56,506 nt of DNA from Spirochaetae bacterium HGW-Spirochaetae-3 (GCA_002839315.1 PGXV01000014.1:48267-104772), one strand, 5' to 3'. Shown: positions 8,478 to 18,689, counted from the stretch's first letter. Notes: generated by a model not told the origin, from the letters alone. Program-made: numbers and translations.

Positions 8478-8652
8478 TCCACCTCCACTCCTGGAGGCAT
8501 TTCCTCAACTCCATCAGTCGCGGCAAGGTCCCGGACGAGAAGCTCAGGCTCATCACCGGCCATCGCACCGTCGCGATAACCGACCGCTACATGCACATCT
8601 GGAAGAAGACTTCGTGGAAATCAGGAAGGTGCAGGAAGAGGTGTTCGGGTAG
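8478..8652 (+). pseudogene. Tyrosine integrase C-terminal remnant
   Basis: Translation from about 8478 gives HLHSWRHFLNS, GKVPDEKLRLITGH and TDRYMH. These hold the H-x-x-R, H and nucleophilic Tyr of tyrosine recombinases. After the Tyr the frame shifts by one base and continues as EEDFVEIRKVQEEVFG to TAG at 8650-8652. No N-terminal part exists; the ttcA-like gene ends at 8432. The fragment is close to the two intact integrases at 53.1-55.7 kb (their HSLRH, LPDEKLR and TGH segments). It marks an old element end. Confidence 0.8.
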
Positions 8653-8653
8653 C

Positions 8654-10804
8654 TTAGGGCATGAAGCCTATCCTCACCACCTTCTCCTTGTACCCGCACT
8701 CTTCCGCCAATGACGCGACGACTGCCTTCGCCTCAAGGGCGGTCGAGAACCGCATCCTCATCAGTACCGCCTTGAAGTCCCCCGGCGTGAGGTTGTCCAA
8801 CATCGCCAGCCTTTCGGCTGCCGCGATGGTGAGCTCCACCTCGGGGAAGTAGCGCTTGAACAGGACGAGGCGGCCTTCCTCGGAGAGCGGCTTGAAGCCC
8901 ACCTTGAAGACAAAGCGACGAAGTGTTGCCGGATCGAGATTGCCGAGAAGGTTCGTGCAGCAGACGAGGACGCCGGAGAATCCTTCCATCTGGGTGAGGA
9001 GCTCGTTGGTCTGCGAGCGCTCCCAGGAGTGCTGGGCCTGGGTACGGTTCAGAAAGAGGGAGTCGGCCTCGTCGAGGAGGAGGATACCTTCAGCGGCTTC
9101 TGCTTGTCTGAAGGCCTGGGCGATAGCATGCTCGGTTCCTCCGACCCACATGCTGAGGAGGTCAGAGGCCCGGCATTGGAGGAGCTCCCGGTCGAGGGTC
9201 TCGGCGAGATAGCGAGCGAACTCGGTCTTGCCCGTGCCGGGAAGGCCATGGAAGAGAAGATTCATGGAGTAGCGGTCGCCGGGTCGCCTACTCTCGTAGA
9301 ACGCGCCTATGACCCCGAGAATCGCGTCTGGCGGGGTATCCGTGTTGAGGACTGACGGGTCGTAGGAGTCGACCACCGGGATGGGCGGTGAGGGCTTCTG
9401 GCCGGTCGTAAGCTCCTGGTGGCGCTCGAGGAAGCGGTTGAGCATCGCCTCACGGTCGGGAGCTGGGAGCCGCCCTTCGGGGTCGAGCTTTCGGAGCAGG
9501 GAGACGGACTGGGCGATGCCGGCCGTGTTGACGGTGAAGCGGCGGGCGGCCTCCTCGATGAAGCGTGGGGAAACGAGGTTCTGGCGGTCCGCGAGGACGG
9601 AGGACCAGGCGAACTTCCTCGACTTCGTGGAGAGGGCCTCGAAGTGGAGCGAGAAGGCGAAGCGGCGGCGGACGGATTCGTGGGAGAGGCCGAGGGTGTT
9701 GGTGATCCAGAGGATCGTGCAGGGTATGGCATCGAGGAACTGGTTCAAGTAGGCCTTGTCCGTGAGATCCTTGCGCTCGTCATGCGAGCGGGCGTTGATG
9801 AGGCCGTCGGCTTCATCGATGACGAGGAGCTCCCGCTTGGTGTCGATCATGCGGGGGACGAGTTGGAGGATGAGGCGGCGATCCAGGAAGCCCCGCTCGG
9901 TGAAGGGGATGGAGAGGAAGCGAGGCGACTTGCCGACTGATTGGGCGAGGGTCTTCGCGAGCTCCGTCTTCCCGGTGCCCGGCACTCCGTAGAGGAGCAC
10001 GTTCACGGGCTTGTCAGAGGCGAGGAGGCCTCCCAGGATGCTGAGATCCTTCTCGTCCACGCCGAAGCTCGCAAGGGGATAGGGCGGCTCGGTGGGCGTC
10101 GTGGTATAGGGCGAGTGTAGCGGGAGCGGAGCCGTGCCGAGGAAGGCGCGGGCGACGAGGTCGGCGAGCTTGAGCTCGGTGTAGTTGTACTGGTTCGCGA
10201 CGAGGAGGCCGAGGCGGTAGAGGCGGCTGGGCTCAGAGACCAGCTCCACAACCTCGCGGACCTGGAGATGCGTACACAGGGCGATGAAGCCGGGACGGCG
10301 GGTAGTCGCGTAGGCCTCGAAGAGGCGCTCCAGCTCGCTCGAGACCGAAAGCAGGAAGACGAAGGAGAGGACCGCGAGCTCGGCATTCGAAAGCTCCATG
10401 AGCTCAACGAGGGTTGCCGCTGGAGGTGGGAGCGACTCTATCGGCGCAGGCTCAGTGTCCTCACGATGGAAGCGCTCGAAGAGCATCTCAGTGAAGTCGG
10501 AAGGCCTGAGGCTCGTGGTGTCATCGAATACGACATTGAGGAGCTGGTGCCCGATCAACCTGCGATCGTAGGAAGGAAGGTGCATCAAGCCGGAGGCTGA
10601 AGGCGCGCGGGCACGAAGGTCCGCGAGCAGGGCGTGGAGTTCCTCATCGCCGAGAAGGGAGAGGTAGAAGGCCAGTGAGTCCTCGTCGAGGGTAAGCTGC
10701 CTAACGAGGGAGGCGGCATAGCGGCGGAGAAGCTGTTCGGCCGGGAAGCTGCCTGAGTCCGCGGGGATGTCGGAGGAAGGATAGAGCGAGGAGCTATTGC
10801 GCAT
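8654..10804 (-). CDS. Tandem AAA+ ATPase
   Basis: A 716-residue protein with two AAA+ modules. The first has Walker A GVPGTGKT (about 273-280) and Walker B LLVIDEAD (about 327-333). The second has Walker A GLPGTGKT (about 520-527), the pore-type WVGGTE and Walker B LLLDEADSLF (about 575-584). The N-terminal ~240 residues are helical with no domain recognised. ATG at 10804 is chosen because a GAGGT box precedes it; the frame extends a little further up without a good site. Two ATPase rings on one chain suggest remodelling or unfolding of a nucleoprotein complex. It follows recT and a nuclease on the same strand, but a terminator-like hairpin lies between. The exact function is unknown. Confidence 0.8.
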   Translation of the reverse strand: MRNSSSLYPSSDIPADSGSFPAEQLLRRYAASLVRQLTLDEDSLAFYLSLLGDEELHALLADLRARAPSASGLMHLPSYDRRLIGHQLLNVVFDDTTSLRPSDFTEMLFERFHREDTEPAPIESLPPPAATLVELMELSNAELAVLSFVFLLSVSSELERLFEAYATTRRPGFIALCTHLQVREVVELVSEPSRLYRLGLLVANQYNYTELKLADLVARAFLGTAPLPLHSPYTTTPTEPPYPLASFGVDEKDLSILGGLLASDKPVNVLLYGVPGTGKTELAKTLAQSVGKSPRFLSIPFTERGFLDRRLILQLVPRMIDTKRELLVIDEADGLINARSHDERKDLTDKAYLNQFLDAIPCTILWITNTLGLSHESVRRRFAFSLHFEALSTKSRKFAWSSVLADRQNLVSPRFIEEAARRFTVNTAGIAQSVSLLRKLDPEGRLPAPDREAMLNRFLERHQELTTGQKPSPPIPVVDSYDPSVLNTDTPPDAILGVIGAFYESRRPGDRYSMNLLFHGLPGTGKTEFARYLAETLDRELLQCRASDLLSMWVGGTEHAIAQAFRQAEAAEGILLLDEADSLFLNRTQAQHSWERSQTNELLTQMEGFSGVLVCCTNLLGNLDPATLRRFVFKVGFKPLSEEGRLVLFKRYFPEVELTIAAAERLAMLDNLTPGDFKAVLMRMRFSTALEAKAVVASLAEECGYKEKVVRIGFMP

Positions 10805-10927
10805 GGTGACCTCGTGAAGTGGTTGAAGAGGGCGAACAGGGACCTTCGAGCGAGTACTAGCAAGTAGCGGACAGCCACAGGCCATATAACTTGGCCCTGA
10901 ATGACCCTCTGGAATTCGAGGATGGGA

Positions 10928-10953
10928 AAGCCCGCCCGGTGAGGGGCGGGCTT
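10928..10953 (-). terminator. Terminator between the nuclease and AAA+ genes
   Basis: AAGCCCGCCC and GGGCGGGCTT form a 10-bp perfect stem just past the nuclease stop. Leftward transcription would read it, with a short T/C-rich end. It may separate the recT-nuclease unit from the AAA+ gene. Confidence 0.55.
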
Positions 10954-10958
10954 CGTCT

Positions 10959-11942
10959 TCAGCGGAGGAAGGCGTAGCGGGACTTCATGTAGCCGAACCA
11001 GGGCTCGAGCTCGCGATGCCGCTCGATCGGGAAGCTCCGGAAGAGTTCCTCGGTCGGGATCAGGATGAAGTCCTCGGGCTCGATGAGGAGCTTCTTCCAG
11101 CTCTCGTAGAAGTCGGAGCCGAGCTCCCGTAAGCGTGGTGAGGTGACGGCCCGAAGACCTCGGTTCTCTGTGACGGCGACGTGCACGAGGCGTACCTGGT
11201 CGACGCGCGGCGAGCCGAACTCGCGGTACTGCGAGGCGAGGAGCTGCTGCCGCATTGCCTGATAGTAGGGCTCATACATGTAGTCCTCGATCTGGCCCGC
11301 GAGCTCGAGGTTGAAGGGCGAGAGGGGCCCGTGGAAGATGTGGCGGTAGGGTTCGACCCGATCAGTACCATCGGTCCTGAAGCGCTTGTAGACCGAGGGG
11401 TAGCTCTCGGAATACTTCCACTCGATGAAGAGCATGGTGCGGTCTCCCGCTTGGGACTCGTAGAGGATCGCCGCGTCGATTGAGGTTGATCCAGCTCCCC
11501 GGTGCCGTACCGCACCGAGCTTCGGGACTTCCCCGAGGAGATTGTCGGGATCGATGAACTCGAAGGCTACGAATCGGTCCTCCTCCACGGGGAGAATCCG
11601 CGCAAGATCGGGAAAGAAGGGACGCAGGAGGTCGGCGATGGCTTCGGGCCGATGGACGAAGGGGAAGAGGGCGTTGACGCAGAAGACCTGCGAGCTGCAG
11701 AGGTGGTTGGAGGGGAGCCCCGGCAGGGCCGAGGTGTGCCAGACGATGCCGAGACGGGCGAAGAGCTCGAGGGTCTCGTCGCGGATCTCGGAATAGAGGT
11801 TGAAGCCCGCGTGCTCGAGGGGCAGACAGAAGGGAAAGAGACGCGAGCCAAAGAGCCCCGGGACCTTGGCTTCCCGAGGCAGGGTCTTGGTCGTGAGCTT
11901 CCAGGCAAGCTGGCGCTTCTTCTCGACGGTGAGGAAGTTCAT
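10959..11942 (-). CDS. PD-(D/E)XK nuclease, PGN_0703-like putative restriction endonuclease
   Basis: In 327 residues the segment TSIDAAILYE (Asp near 156) followed by LFIEWKYSESY (E174-W-K176) matches a PD-(D/E)XK active site. Upstream, HLCSSQVFCVNALFPF resembles the conserved block of PGN_0703-type proteins. Such proteins are often filed as restriction enzymes. Here the partner is an adjacent recT-like gene (28 bp away, same strand), so a resecting exonuclease that loads the annealing protein, as in RecE/RecT or lambda Exo/Bet, is an alternative. Which role is right is inference. No methylase is adjacent. Confidence 0.65.
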   Translation of the reverse strand: MNFLTVEKKRQLAWKLTTKTLPREAKVPGLFGSRLFPFCLPLEHAGFNLYSEIRDETLELFARLGIVWHTSALPGLPSNHLCSSQVFCVNALFPFVHRPEAIADLLRPFFPDLARILPVEEDRFVAFEFIDPDNLLGEVPKLGAVRHRGAGSTSIDAAILYESQAGDRTMLFIEWKYSESYPSVYKRFRTDGTDRVEPYRHIFHGPLSPFNLELAGQIEDYMYEPYYQAMRQQLLASQYREFGSPRVDQVRLVHVAVTENRGLRAVTSPRLRELGSDFYESWKKLLIEPEDFILIPTEELFRSFPIERHRELEPWFGYMKSRYAFLR

Positions 11943-11970
11943 GCTGTGGGTGTCTCCAGAGTGATGCGGC

Positions 11971-12930
11971 TTAGGCCGAGGCGCCCGCTACGGCGGCCTC
12001 GTTCTTCACGACCTTGGCAGAGTAGGAGAGCATCTTGAGGACGCCCTCGCGGTCCTTGGCCTTGTGGGCCTTGTCCATGACCCACTCGTAGTGGCGGTCG
12101 GTGAAGGACTCGGCATGCTCGGCCAAGAAGGACTCAAGACGCTCGAGGATTTGGTCGCGGCTCTCGTCGGGATAGGGGTCTTGATAGGCCTGGCGCGATC
12201 CGGTAGTTAGCATCGAGCTGGAGGCGGGCGCGGCTTGGGGAGGGATCCCGAGCTTGATGAGCTGGATCGGCGCGGGTTCCGGCGTGGCCGTCTCTGATGC
12301 GGGAGGCTGGGCTTGGGGCTTGGTGACAGCTTCGGGGGCGGGAGCCTCGATAGTGGTGGCGGCCATCGCGCTCTCGGCATCGGGGAGCTCGGCCGGATCA
12401 TAGGGCATGCCCCCGAGTTCCGAGGGGAAGGCGAGCCTGAAACCTTGGCTGATAGCTACTTTCTTCAACTGGAAGCGGGGCATCTTGGACCAGAACGAGG
12501 TCGGGTTGCCATCGCGCTTCCGCTGGACCGCCTCCTTCCAGTAGACCTCGTGGACGAAGGGCGAGTGCCAGTCCTTGCGGTGGATCTCGACGAAGGCCTT
12601 CATGTCCTCGCCTTGGCCTTCGACCCAGGCTCGCCAGCCGTCCAGCTGGCCGGTCCGCTCGGCGCGGTCGAGGTAGACCTGGTAGCCGACGACGATGGAC
12701 ATGCGCCGGTACTCGCCTTCGCCATAGACCGCAACGTGGATCTCACGCTTGAAGGGGTTGAGGCGGAAAGCTTGGGCAACCTCCATGAACTGGAGCTTCT
12801 CCTCCTGGGTGAGCTGACTCGCGAGGCCAAAGGCGGTCAAGTAATCGAGCAGGGTCTGCTTCTGGACCTCGGTGGTGGGAGTGGGCAGACCCTCGCGGGG
12901 CTGGGTGGGGAAGGCTGATACTGGGGACAT
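11971..12930 (-). CDS. RecT/Bet-family single-strand annealing protein
   Basis: RecT-family proteins coat single-stranded DNA and anneal complementary strands during phage or element recombination. The match is to the Bet branch: AFRLNPFKREIHVAVYG, then SIVVGYQVYLDRAER, LDGWRAW, WSKMPRFQLKKVAISQ and FRLAFPSELGGMPYD. The C-terminal half is Pro/Ala-rich and variable, as is usual. ATG at 12930 has AGGAGG upstream; the frame runs further up without one. The product is 319 residues. It heads the leftward set recT, nuclease, AAA+ ATPase, and transcription diverges from the copper genes. Confidence 0.85.
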   Translation of the reverse strand: MSPVSAFPTQPREGLPTPTTEVQKQTLLDYLTAFGLASQLTQEEKLQFMEVAQAFRLNPFKREIHVAVYGEGEYRRMSIVVGYQVYLDRAERTGQLDGWRAWVEGQGEDMKAFVEIHRKDWHSPFVHEVYWKEAVQRKRDGNPTSFWSKMPRFQLKKVAISQGFRLAFPSELGGMPYDPAELPDAESAMAATTIEAPAPEAVTKPQAQPPASETATPEPAPIQLIKLGIPPQAAPASSSMLTTGSRQAYQDPYPDESRDQILERLESFLAEHAESFTDRHYEWVMDKAHKAKDREGVLKMLSYSAKVVKNEAAVAGASA

Positions 12931-13150
12931 TGGAAACCTCCTGGGAGTATGGATCTCCAATATCAGTAGAGACTGGCTGTATATATGTGCAGACCAAAAG
13001 TATAACACTTTGATGGTCGAGAGAATGACCTAATCACTGTCTATAGAAGTTGCATTCGTATATTAACAGCGCATGCCGTTCATAATGCCTTCACAGAAAG
13101 AATGTAGATTTATCCGCGAGAACGACGATTTCTGTCGGAGGATTCGTGGA
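12931..13150. other. Divergent intergenic region between recT-like and copper genes
   Basis: It contains AAAGT and ACTTT half-sites five bases apart near 12997-13012, and leftward TATACT inside the same stretch. This could serve as a -10 box with an overlapping operator for the recT unit. No -35 box was recognised. Confidence 0.3.
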
Positions 13151-15094
13151 ATGAACATTCGACGAGAAAATTTTTTTGTGGATGGCATGACCTGTTCAGC
13201 CTGCGAGGCAACGATTTCCAAGACCTTGCTCGCGATCAGGGGCGTGTCTCGGGCTGAGGCCCAGGTCCAGGGTGGCAAGGTTACCGTTGAATTCGACGCA
13301 GGGCTTACCGACATCACGGCGCTGAAGGCGGCGATCGAGAAGGTCGGGTATGCCATCAGGGAGCGCAAGAGCGCAAGCACCACCATCGCCCTTGGCATAG
13401 GCCTCCTCCTCGCGGCAGCCTATCTCCTAGCGAACTCGAGTGGCCTGTTCAACTATCTGCCAAAGGTGGACGCCTCGATAGGCTACGCCATGCTCTTCGT
13501 CGTGGGCCTCCTTACCTCCATCCATTGTGTCGCGATGTGCGGGGGTATTGCTCTATCCCAGAGTGTCAAGAACCTCGAGCCGGTCACGGCTGCCGCCGCC
13601 GCTACCCGCCTCAGTCAACTCACGCCGGCCTTGCTCTACAACGGAGGTAGGGTCCTCTCCTATACCCTCATCGGCGGAATCGTCGGCGCCCTTGGGGCGG
13701 CATTTAGCTTCTCCCCCACCGTGAAAGGACTCATCGCCGGCCTCGCGGGCCTCTTCATGGTGATCCTGGGCCTCAAGATGATTGGCATCCTGAAGGGTCT
13801 ACCCAAGCTTTCCAACCTCCTTCCCAAGGGGCTTCGGGACGCCACCGCCCGATTCGCCTCGGGTTTCCGGAACCGCGGTCCCTTTGCCGTGGGCGTCCTC
13901 AACGGACTCATGCCCTGCGGTCCCTTACAGACCATGCAACTCTATGCCCTCGGAACGGGGAGCGCCATAACAGGAGCCTTGTCAATGCTCATCTTTGCCG
14001 TGGGGACTGTCCCCCTCATGTTGCTTTTCGGCATGACCGCGACCCTCCTCCCCCGGAAATTCGTGCCAATCATGGTCAAGGCGAGCGCTGTCCTCGTCAT
14101 GTTCCTGGGAGTTGTCACTTTCGCCCGCGCTGCCTCTCTGGCCGGCATTGCCCTTCCAGATTTTCCATCCCTGACTCGAAACAATTACTCCACGAGCCCC
14201 TCGCTAGCCACAGCGGGCATATCTGCCCTTCCCGTTTCGGATACAGGCGGCTCGGCCACCTCCCAGGGCGGCATAATCAAGGCAATCATCGTCGATGGCG
14301 TCCAGACGGTGACCACAGAATTCAAGGACGGCTACTATGTCCCCTTTGTCGTCCAAGCCGGCATTCCGGTCAAGTGGACAATCAGGGTCACCGCCGACGA
14401 ACTCAACGGATGTAACAACCCAGTCACGATCCCGAGCTATGGGATCAAGAAGGAGCTGGTTCCCGGGGACAACCTCGTGGAGTTCACGCCCAAAAATACC
14501 GGAACCATTGGCTATACCTGCTGGATGGGAATGATCAGGAGCAAGATCACCGTTGTGTCTGACCTGGCCGTGGCGGATGCAGGCAAGCCAAGCACGGCCG
14601 ATCTCCTTGCGGAAGGCTTGGGTAGCCAACCTTCCGGAGGCAGCTGCTGTTCCGGCAACACGAACCCTGCTTTCGCGGGCGGAAAAATTCCGGTGGAGAA
14701 TATCGGCATGCCCACCGTCAAGGACGGAGTGCAGGAAATCACCATAACCGTCAATGCCCAGGGCTATAGTCCCGCTGCAATCATCCTCCAGAAGGGCATG
14801 AAGGCCATCATCCGGTTCAAGGCCGATTCCCTGACTTCCTGCAACAACCCGATAGTCTTCCCCGAGTTCAATGGAGCCCTCGACCTGGCGAAAGGCCAAT
14901 TTGAGACGCCGGCAATACCTGTGACCGCTGATTTTTCCTTCCAGTGCTGGATGGGAATGATCCATGGCTATGCCAAGGTCGTCGACGATATCTCAAAAGC
15001 AGACATCGTTAAAATACGCGCCGAGCTCGGCAACTACCGGGCCGCGGGCGGGGCCGGCGGATCCTGCTGCGGCGCAACGCCAACAAGCAAGTAA
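13151..15094 (+). CDS. HMA / DsbD-like membrane / double cupredoxin fusion protein
   Basis: This 647-residue protein fuses several copper modules. Residues ~1-70 are a heavy-metal-associated domain (DGMTCSACE). Residues ~80-335 are a six- to seven-helix UreH/DsbD_2-like membrane domain with [12 protein letters not shown]. Two cupredoxin-like repeats follow: [13 protein letters not shown]...YTCWMGM (about 385-485) and TSCNNPIVF...FQCWMGM (about 535-630). Cys motifs GGSCCSG between the repeats and GGSCCG at the C-terminus may add metal sites. ATG at 13151 has GGAGG nine bases upstream. It probably moves or holds Cu(I) or reductant across the membrane. It is followed by copA and copZ. Confidence 0.83.
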   Translation: MNIRRENFFVDGMTCSACEATISKTLLAIRGVSRAEAQVQGGKVTVEFDAGLTDITALKAAIEKVGYAIRERKSASTTIALGIGLLLAAAYLLANSSGLFNYLPKVDASIGYAMLFVVGLLTSIHCVAMCGGIALSQSVKNLEPVTAAAAATRLSQLTPALLYNGGRVLSYTLIGGIVGALGAAFSFSPTVKGLIAGLAGLFMVILGLKMIGILKGLPKLSNLLPKGLRDATARFASGFRNRGPFAVGVLNGLMPCGPLQTMQLYALGTGSAITGALSMLIFAVGTVPLMLLFGMTATLLPRKFVPIMVKASAVLVMFLGVVTFARAASLAGIALPDFPSLTRNNYSTSPSLATAGISALPVSDTGGSATSQGGIIKAIIVDGVQTVTTEFKDGYYVPFVVQAGIPVKWTIRVTADELNGCNNPVTIPSYGIKKELVPGDNLVEFTPKNTGTIGYTCWMGMIRSKITVVSDLAVADAGKPSTADLLAEGLGSQPSGGSCCSGNTNPAFAGGKIPVENIGMPTVKDGVQEITITVNAQGYSPAAIILQKGMKAIIRFKADSLTSCNNPIVFPEFNGALDLAKGQFETPAIPVTADFSFQCWMGMIHGYAKVVDDISKADIVKIRAELGNYRAAGGAGGSCCGATPTSK

Positions 15095-15119
15095 TAGCAC
15101 CCCAAGGAGGAAACGATCT

Positions 15120-17588
15120 ATGATTACCGCGACCCAGCTCAAGATAAACGGAATGACCTGCGCGGCCTGCGCCCAGGCATCGGAACGGGCAGTCAAGAAG
15201 CTGCCCGGGGTCGCCGAGGCCTCGGTCAACTTCTCGACCGAAAAGCTCCTCGTGAAATTCGAGACCGAGAGTCTCAGCCTGGAGACTATCAAGACAGCGG
15301 TCGCCAAGGCCGGCTACGAGGCCGTGGACGATATCGCGGGAAAGCAGGTGACAATCCCCGTCGGAGGGATGACCTGCGCATCCTGCGCATCGGCCATTGA
15401 AAGGGCTCTGAAGAAGCTCCCTGGCGTTAAGAGCGCCGCGGTGAACCTTGCCACGGAAAAGGCCCTGGTGAGTTATGACAGCGGCGCCGTGCGGCTCTCC
15501 GAGATCAAGCAGGCCATCAGGAAGGCAGGCTACGAACCCCTGGCGATCGAGGCGAAAAGCAGCGCGGCGGTGGACGAGCACAAGGCGGCCAAGGAAAAGG
15601 AAATCCGGGTTCTTTGGACCAAATTCACGATCTCGGCTTTCTTTTCCATTCCCCTTCTCTACATCGCCATGGGAGCCATGCTGGGCTGGCCACTGCCAGC
15701 CGCCATCAACGCGATGAACTATCCCCTCCGCTATGCCTTCCTCGAGATAGGCCTCGTCATCCCCGTAATTGCGGCGGGCTATCGTTTCTACGTCGTGGGT
15801 TTCAAGGCCATCATCCATCGCAGTCCCAACATGGACTCCCTCATCGCGATGGGCACTTCCGCCGCCGTCATCTACAGCCTCTGGTCGGTCATCGCGATCA
15901 TGGGCGGCGACTTCAAACTCGTGAACAGCCTCTACTTCGAGACCGCCGGGGTCATCATCACCCTAATCCTCCTCGGGAAGTCCCTTGAGGCCGTCACGAA
16001 GGGCAGGACCTCGGAGTCGATCAAGAAGCTCATGGGCCTCCAGCCCAAGACGGCCACGGTAATCCAGGATGGTGCCGAGCTCGAGATCCCGATAGAGGAA
16101 GTGGAAGAAGGCGATGTCGTGATGGTTCGCCCCGGCGAGAAGATCCCTGTCGACGGAGAGGTCCTCTCGGGCAACACGGCCGTGGATGAATCCATGCTTA
16201 CCGGCGAGTCCATGCCAGTCGAGAAAACCCAGGGCGACAAGGTCTTTGGCGCCAGCATCAACAAGAACGGTGCCATCACCTTCAGGGCCACAAAGGTCGG
16301 CGCGGACACCGTCCTCGCCCGCATCATCAAACTCGTCGAGGATGCCCAGGGATCGAAGGCCCCCATAGCCCAGATGGCTGACATCGTCTCCGGTTATTTT
16401 GTACCAATTGTCTTTGCCATCGCCGTCCTCACGGCGGGGGCTTGGCTTCTCCTCGGCCATGGCGTGGTCTTCGCGCTCACGGTGTTCGTGGCCGTCCTCA
16501 CCATCGCCTGCCCCTGCGCCCTCGGCCTCGCGACCCCGACCGCCATCATGGTGGGCACGGGCAAGGGCGCCGAGCATGGAGTCCTCATCAAGTCCGGCGC
16601 CGCCCTCGAGACAGCGCACAAGATCAATACCATCGTGTTCGACAAGACCGGCACCATCACCAAGGGCCGACCCGAAGTGACTGACATCCTCCCCGCCGAC
16701 GGCTTCAAGGAATCCGAGATCCTTGCCTTGGCAGCGACCGCCGAGAAAGGTTCCGAGCATCCCCTGGGTGAGTCCATCGTCAGGGCCGCGGAGGAAAGGG
16801 GAGAGAGCCTGTTCTCGGTCGAAGAATTCAAGGCTGTTCCAGGACACGGAATAGCCGCCACGATAGTAGGAAGGCGGGTACTCCTCGGCAACGCCCGGCA
16901 TATGGCGACGTCGGGCATCTCTGTGGACGCCGGGGCGGCCGATACCCTCGCGAGCGAAGGGAAAACGCCCATGTTCGTGTCGATCGATGGCCGCTATGCC
17001 GGCATCATCGCCGTCGCCGACGTCGTCAAGGAATCCAGCGCCGAGGCGATAGCCGCTCTCCACGGAATGGGCATTGAGGTTGCCATGATCACCGGGGACT
17101 CGCGCAAGACCGCGGAAGCCATCGCGAGGAAGGTAGGCATTGACCGCATCCTCGCCGAGGTCCTGCCCCAGGACAAGGCCGAGGAGGTCAAGAAACTCCA
17201 GGCAGAGGGCCGGAAGGTCGCCATGGTGGGCGATGGCATCAACGATGCCCCCGCCCTGGCCCAGGCCGATGTCGGCATCGCGATCGGCTCGGGCACCGAT
17301 GTTGCCATGGAGAGCGCCGATATCGTCCTCATGAGGAGCGACCTTATGGACGTGCCGACGGCAATCAAGCTCTCAAAGCAGGTAATCCGAAACATCAAAC
17401 AGAACCTCTTTTGGGCTTTTGGCTACAACGTGCTTGGCATCCCCGTGGCAGCGGGCATCCTATATGCCTTTGGCGGTCCCCTGCTCAATCCGATCATCGC
17501 CGCCGCCGCGATGTCCATGAGTTCTGTCTCCGTGCTTGCGAACGCCCTGCGCCTTAAGAGATTCAAGGCATTCAAGAGAACCGAATAG
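15120..17588 (+). CDS. copA: Copper-translocating P1B-type ATPase CopA
   Basis: CopA pumps Cu(I) out of the cytoplasm. This 822-residue protein has two N-terminal HMA domains (GMTCAACA near residue 10, GMTCASCA near 82) and the actuator motif TGES. The ion-path CPC lies in [13 protein letters not shown], the phosphorylated Asp in [10 protein letters not shown], then HPLGESIV and the hinge [10 protein letters not shown]. All catalytic residues are present. AAGGAGG precedes the ATG at 15120. It lies 25 bp after the fusion gene and 10 bp before copZ, which indicates one operon. Confidence 0.93.
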   Translation: MITATQLKINGMTCAACAQASERAVKKLPGVAEASVNFSTEKLLVKFETESLSLETIKTAVAKAGYEAVDDIAGKQVTIPVGGMTCASCASAIERALKKLPGVKSAAVNLATEKALVSYDSGAVRLSEIKQAIRKAGYEPLAIEAKSSAAVDEHKAAKEKEIRVLWTKFTISAFFSIPLLYIAMGAMLGWPLPAAINAMNYPLRYAFLEIGLVIPVIAAGYRFYVVGFKAIIHRSPNMDSLIAMGTSAAVIYSLWSVIAIMGGDFKLVNSLYFETAGVIITLILLGKSLEAVTKGRTSESIKKLMGLQPKTATVIQDGAELEIPIEEVEEGDVVMVRPGEKIPVDGEVLSGNTAVDESMLTGESMPVEKTQGDKVFGASINKNGAITFRATKVGADTVLARIIKLVEDAQGSKAPIAQMADIVSGYFVPIVFAIAVLTAGAWLLLGHGVVFALTVFVAVLTIACPCALGLATPTAIMVGTGKGAEHGVLIKSGAALETAHKINTIVFDKTGTITKGRPEVTDILPADGFKESEILALAATAEKGSEHPLGESIVRAAEERGESLFSVEEFKAVPGHGIAATIVGRRVLLGNARHMATSGISVDAGAADTLASEGKTPMFVSIDGRYAGIIAVADVVKESSAEAIAALHGMGIEVAMITGDSRKTAEAIARKVGIDRILAEVLPQDKAEEVKKLQAEGRKVAMVGDGINDAPALAQADVGIAIGSGTDVAMESADIVLMRSDLMDVPTAIKLSKQVIRNIKQNLFWAFGYNVLGIPVAAGILYAFGGPLLNPIIAAAAMSMSSVSVLANALRLKRFKAFKRTE

Positions 17589-17598
17589 GAGGAATCAG

Positions 17599-17814
17599 AT
17601 GAGAAAGCTTCTGACGATCGAAGGAATGAGCTGCGGCCATTGCATGATGCACGTAAAATCGGCCCTGGAAGACGTCGCGGGAGTCACGAGCGCAGCCGTG
17701 GACTTGCTCAAGAAGAGCGCGATGATCGAGGGAGATAACCTCAACGATGCGGTCCTCAAGGCTGCGGTTGCCGAGGCGGGCTACAAGGTCTCGGCGATTT
17801 TGGGCAGTCACTAG
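17599..17814 (+). CDS. copZ: CopZ-like copper chaperone
   Basis: A single 71-residue HMA domain with the Cu(I)-binding motif GMSCGHC. The CxxC here is Cys-Gly-His-Cys rather than the common SxxC/AxxC types, with His inside the site. The fold order (TIEGM, VKSALEDVAGVTSAAVD, AVAEAGYKVS) is standard. It ferries Cu(I) in the cytoplasm to CopA, its upstream neighbour. AGGAGG at the copA stop serves as its ribosome-binding site. Confidence 0.9.
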   Translation: MRKLLTIEGMSCGHCMMHVKSALEDVAGVTSAAVDLLKKSAMIEGDNLNDAVLKAAVAEAGYKVSAILGSH

Positions 17815-17894
17815 GAAAACTCTCGCGCCTTTGTCCAGAATTTCAAGTCGGGTAACAATCGACCGGCTGACGCCGGATCGATAAAGGAGCAACT

Positions 17895-18614
17895 ATGAAG
17901 ATCAGTGTTTTCGTCTCGATCACCGCAGCCTTGGCCGTGCTATCCTTCGGTTTGGCCGGCTGCGCCGCCACCGATGTCGTAGCCAAAGTCGCCAACACCT
18001 CGTTCAAGGCGGTCGCCGATGCCTCTGGCGACCGGGTCAAGTGGTCGGAAGAGGACCAGGCGTGGGATCTGGGATCACCCGCCGAGGACAGCGTCGCTTT
18101 CTCCTCTGACTTCGCCCGCAACGCCTCAGCGGGCGGCATAGCGGACATGGACAAGCCCGACGTCGAGTTCTCCTTCGACGCCGCGCCTTTTGTCGCCGCC
18201 GGCCTTGATATCGCAAAGCTGCCCAAGGTTGATGGAATTGTATACGAGATCGAGGACGGTAGGTTCATGTACCACTTCGAGCTCAGCTCGGATAAGTTCA
18301 GCCCCGATGCCAAAAAATCCATCGAAGCCACTTTCGCCGAGCTCGTGCGGGCGCAACGTGCTCGGGTCGGCTACCACGAGAAGCTGGATCATTACGGCAT
18401 CAAGCTCGGCAATGGCAACATGTTCGAGTGGGCCAAGGACATGTCGAAAAACGACAAGGACATTGTCTGGGTCCTCAACCCCGAACCCTTTATCGCCGCT
18501 GGAGTCGATCCCGCCAAGATCCAGGGCTGGGCATTCGCCAAGGTCGAGACCAAGGACGATGCAGGAAAGACTATCTTCGTTGACAAGCTTCTCAAGCCTT
18601 TCAACCTAAAATAA
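17895..18614 (+). CDS. Predicted lipoprotein of unknown function
   Basis: The first ~22 residues form a lipoprotein signal peptide ending in the lipobox LAGC, so the mature protein is probably lipid-anchored outside the inner membrane. The remaining ~215 residues match no family I recognise. Two similar short blocks are visible: DAAPFVAAGLDIAKL and NPEPFIAAGVDPAKI. This suggests an internal duplication of an ~130-residue unit. AAGGAG precedes the ATG. It follows copZ by 80 bp on the same strand, so a role in the copper response is possible but unproven. Confidence 0.7.
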   Translation: MKISVFVSITAALAVLSFGLAGCAATDVVAKVANTSFKAVADASGDRVKWSEEDQAWDLGSPAEDSVAFSSDFARNASAGGIADMDKPDVEFSFDAAPFVAAGLDIAKLPKVDGIVYEIEDGRFMYHFELSSDKFSPDAKKSIEATFAELVRAQRARVGYHEKLDHYGIKLGNGNMFEWAKDMSKNDKDIVWVLNPEPFIAAGVDPAKIQGWAFAKVETKDDAGKTIFVDKLLKPFNLK

Positions 18615-18636
18615 CTGACCAGCCTCCGTGATTCGC

Positions 18637-18684
18637 AGCCTCGGTCTTGATCCCTCCATGGTAGGGATTGGGGCTGGGGTTGCT
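18637..18684 (+). terminator. Probable terminator after the lipoprotein gene
   Basis: AGCC...ATCCCT pairs with AGGGAT...GGCT around CCATGGT, followed by a T-rich stretch (TTGCTTCTTTA). The stem is interrupted, so strength is uncertain. Confidence 0.45.
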
Positions 18685-18689
18685 TCTTT

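Noticed and set aside
10959-11942. Stand-alone restriction-modification system
   Set aside because: There is no methyltransferase nearby; pairing with the recT-like gene makes a recombination role at least as likely.
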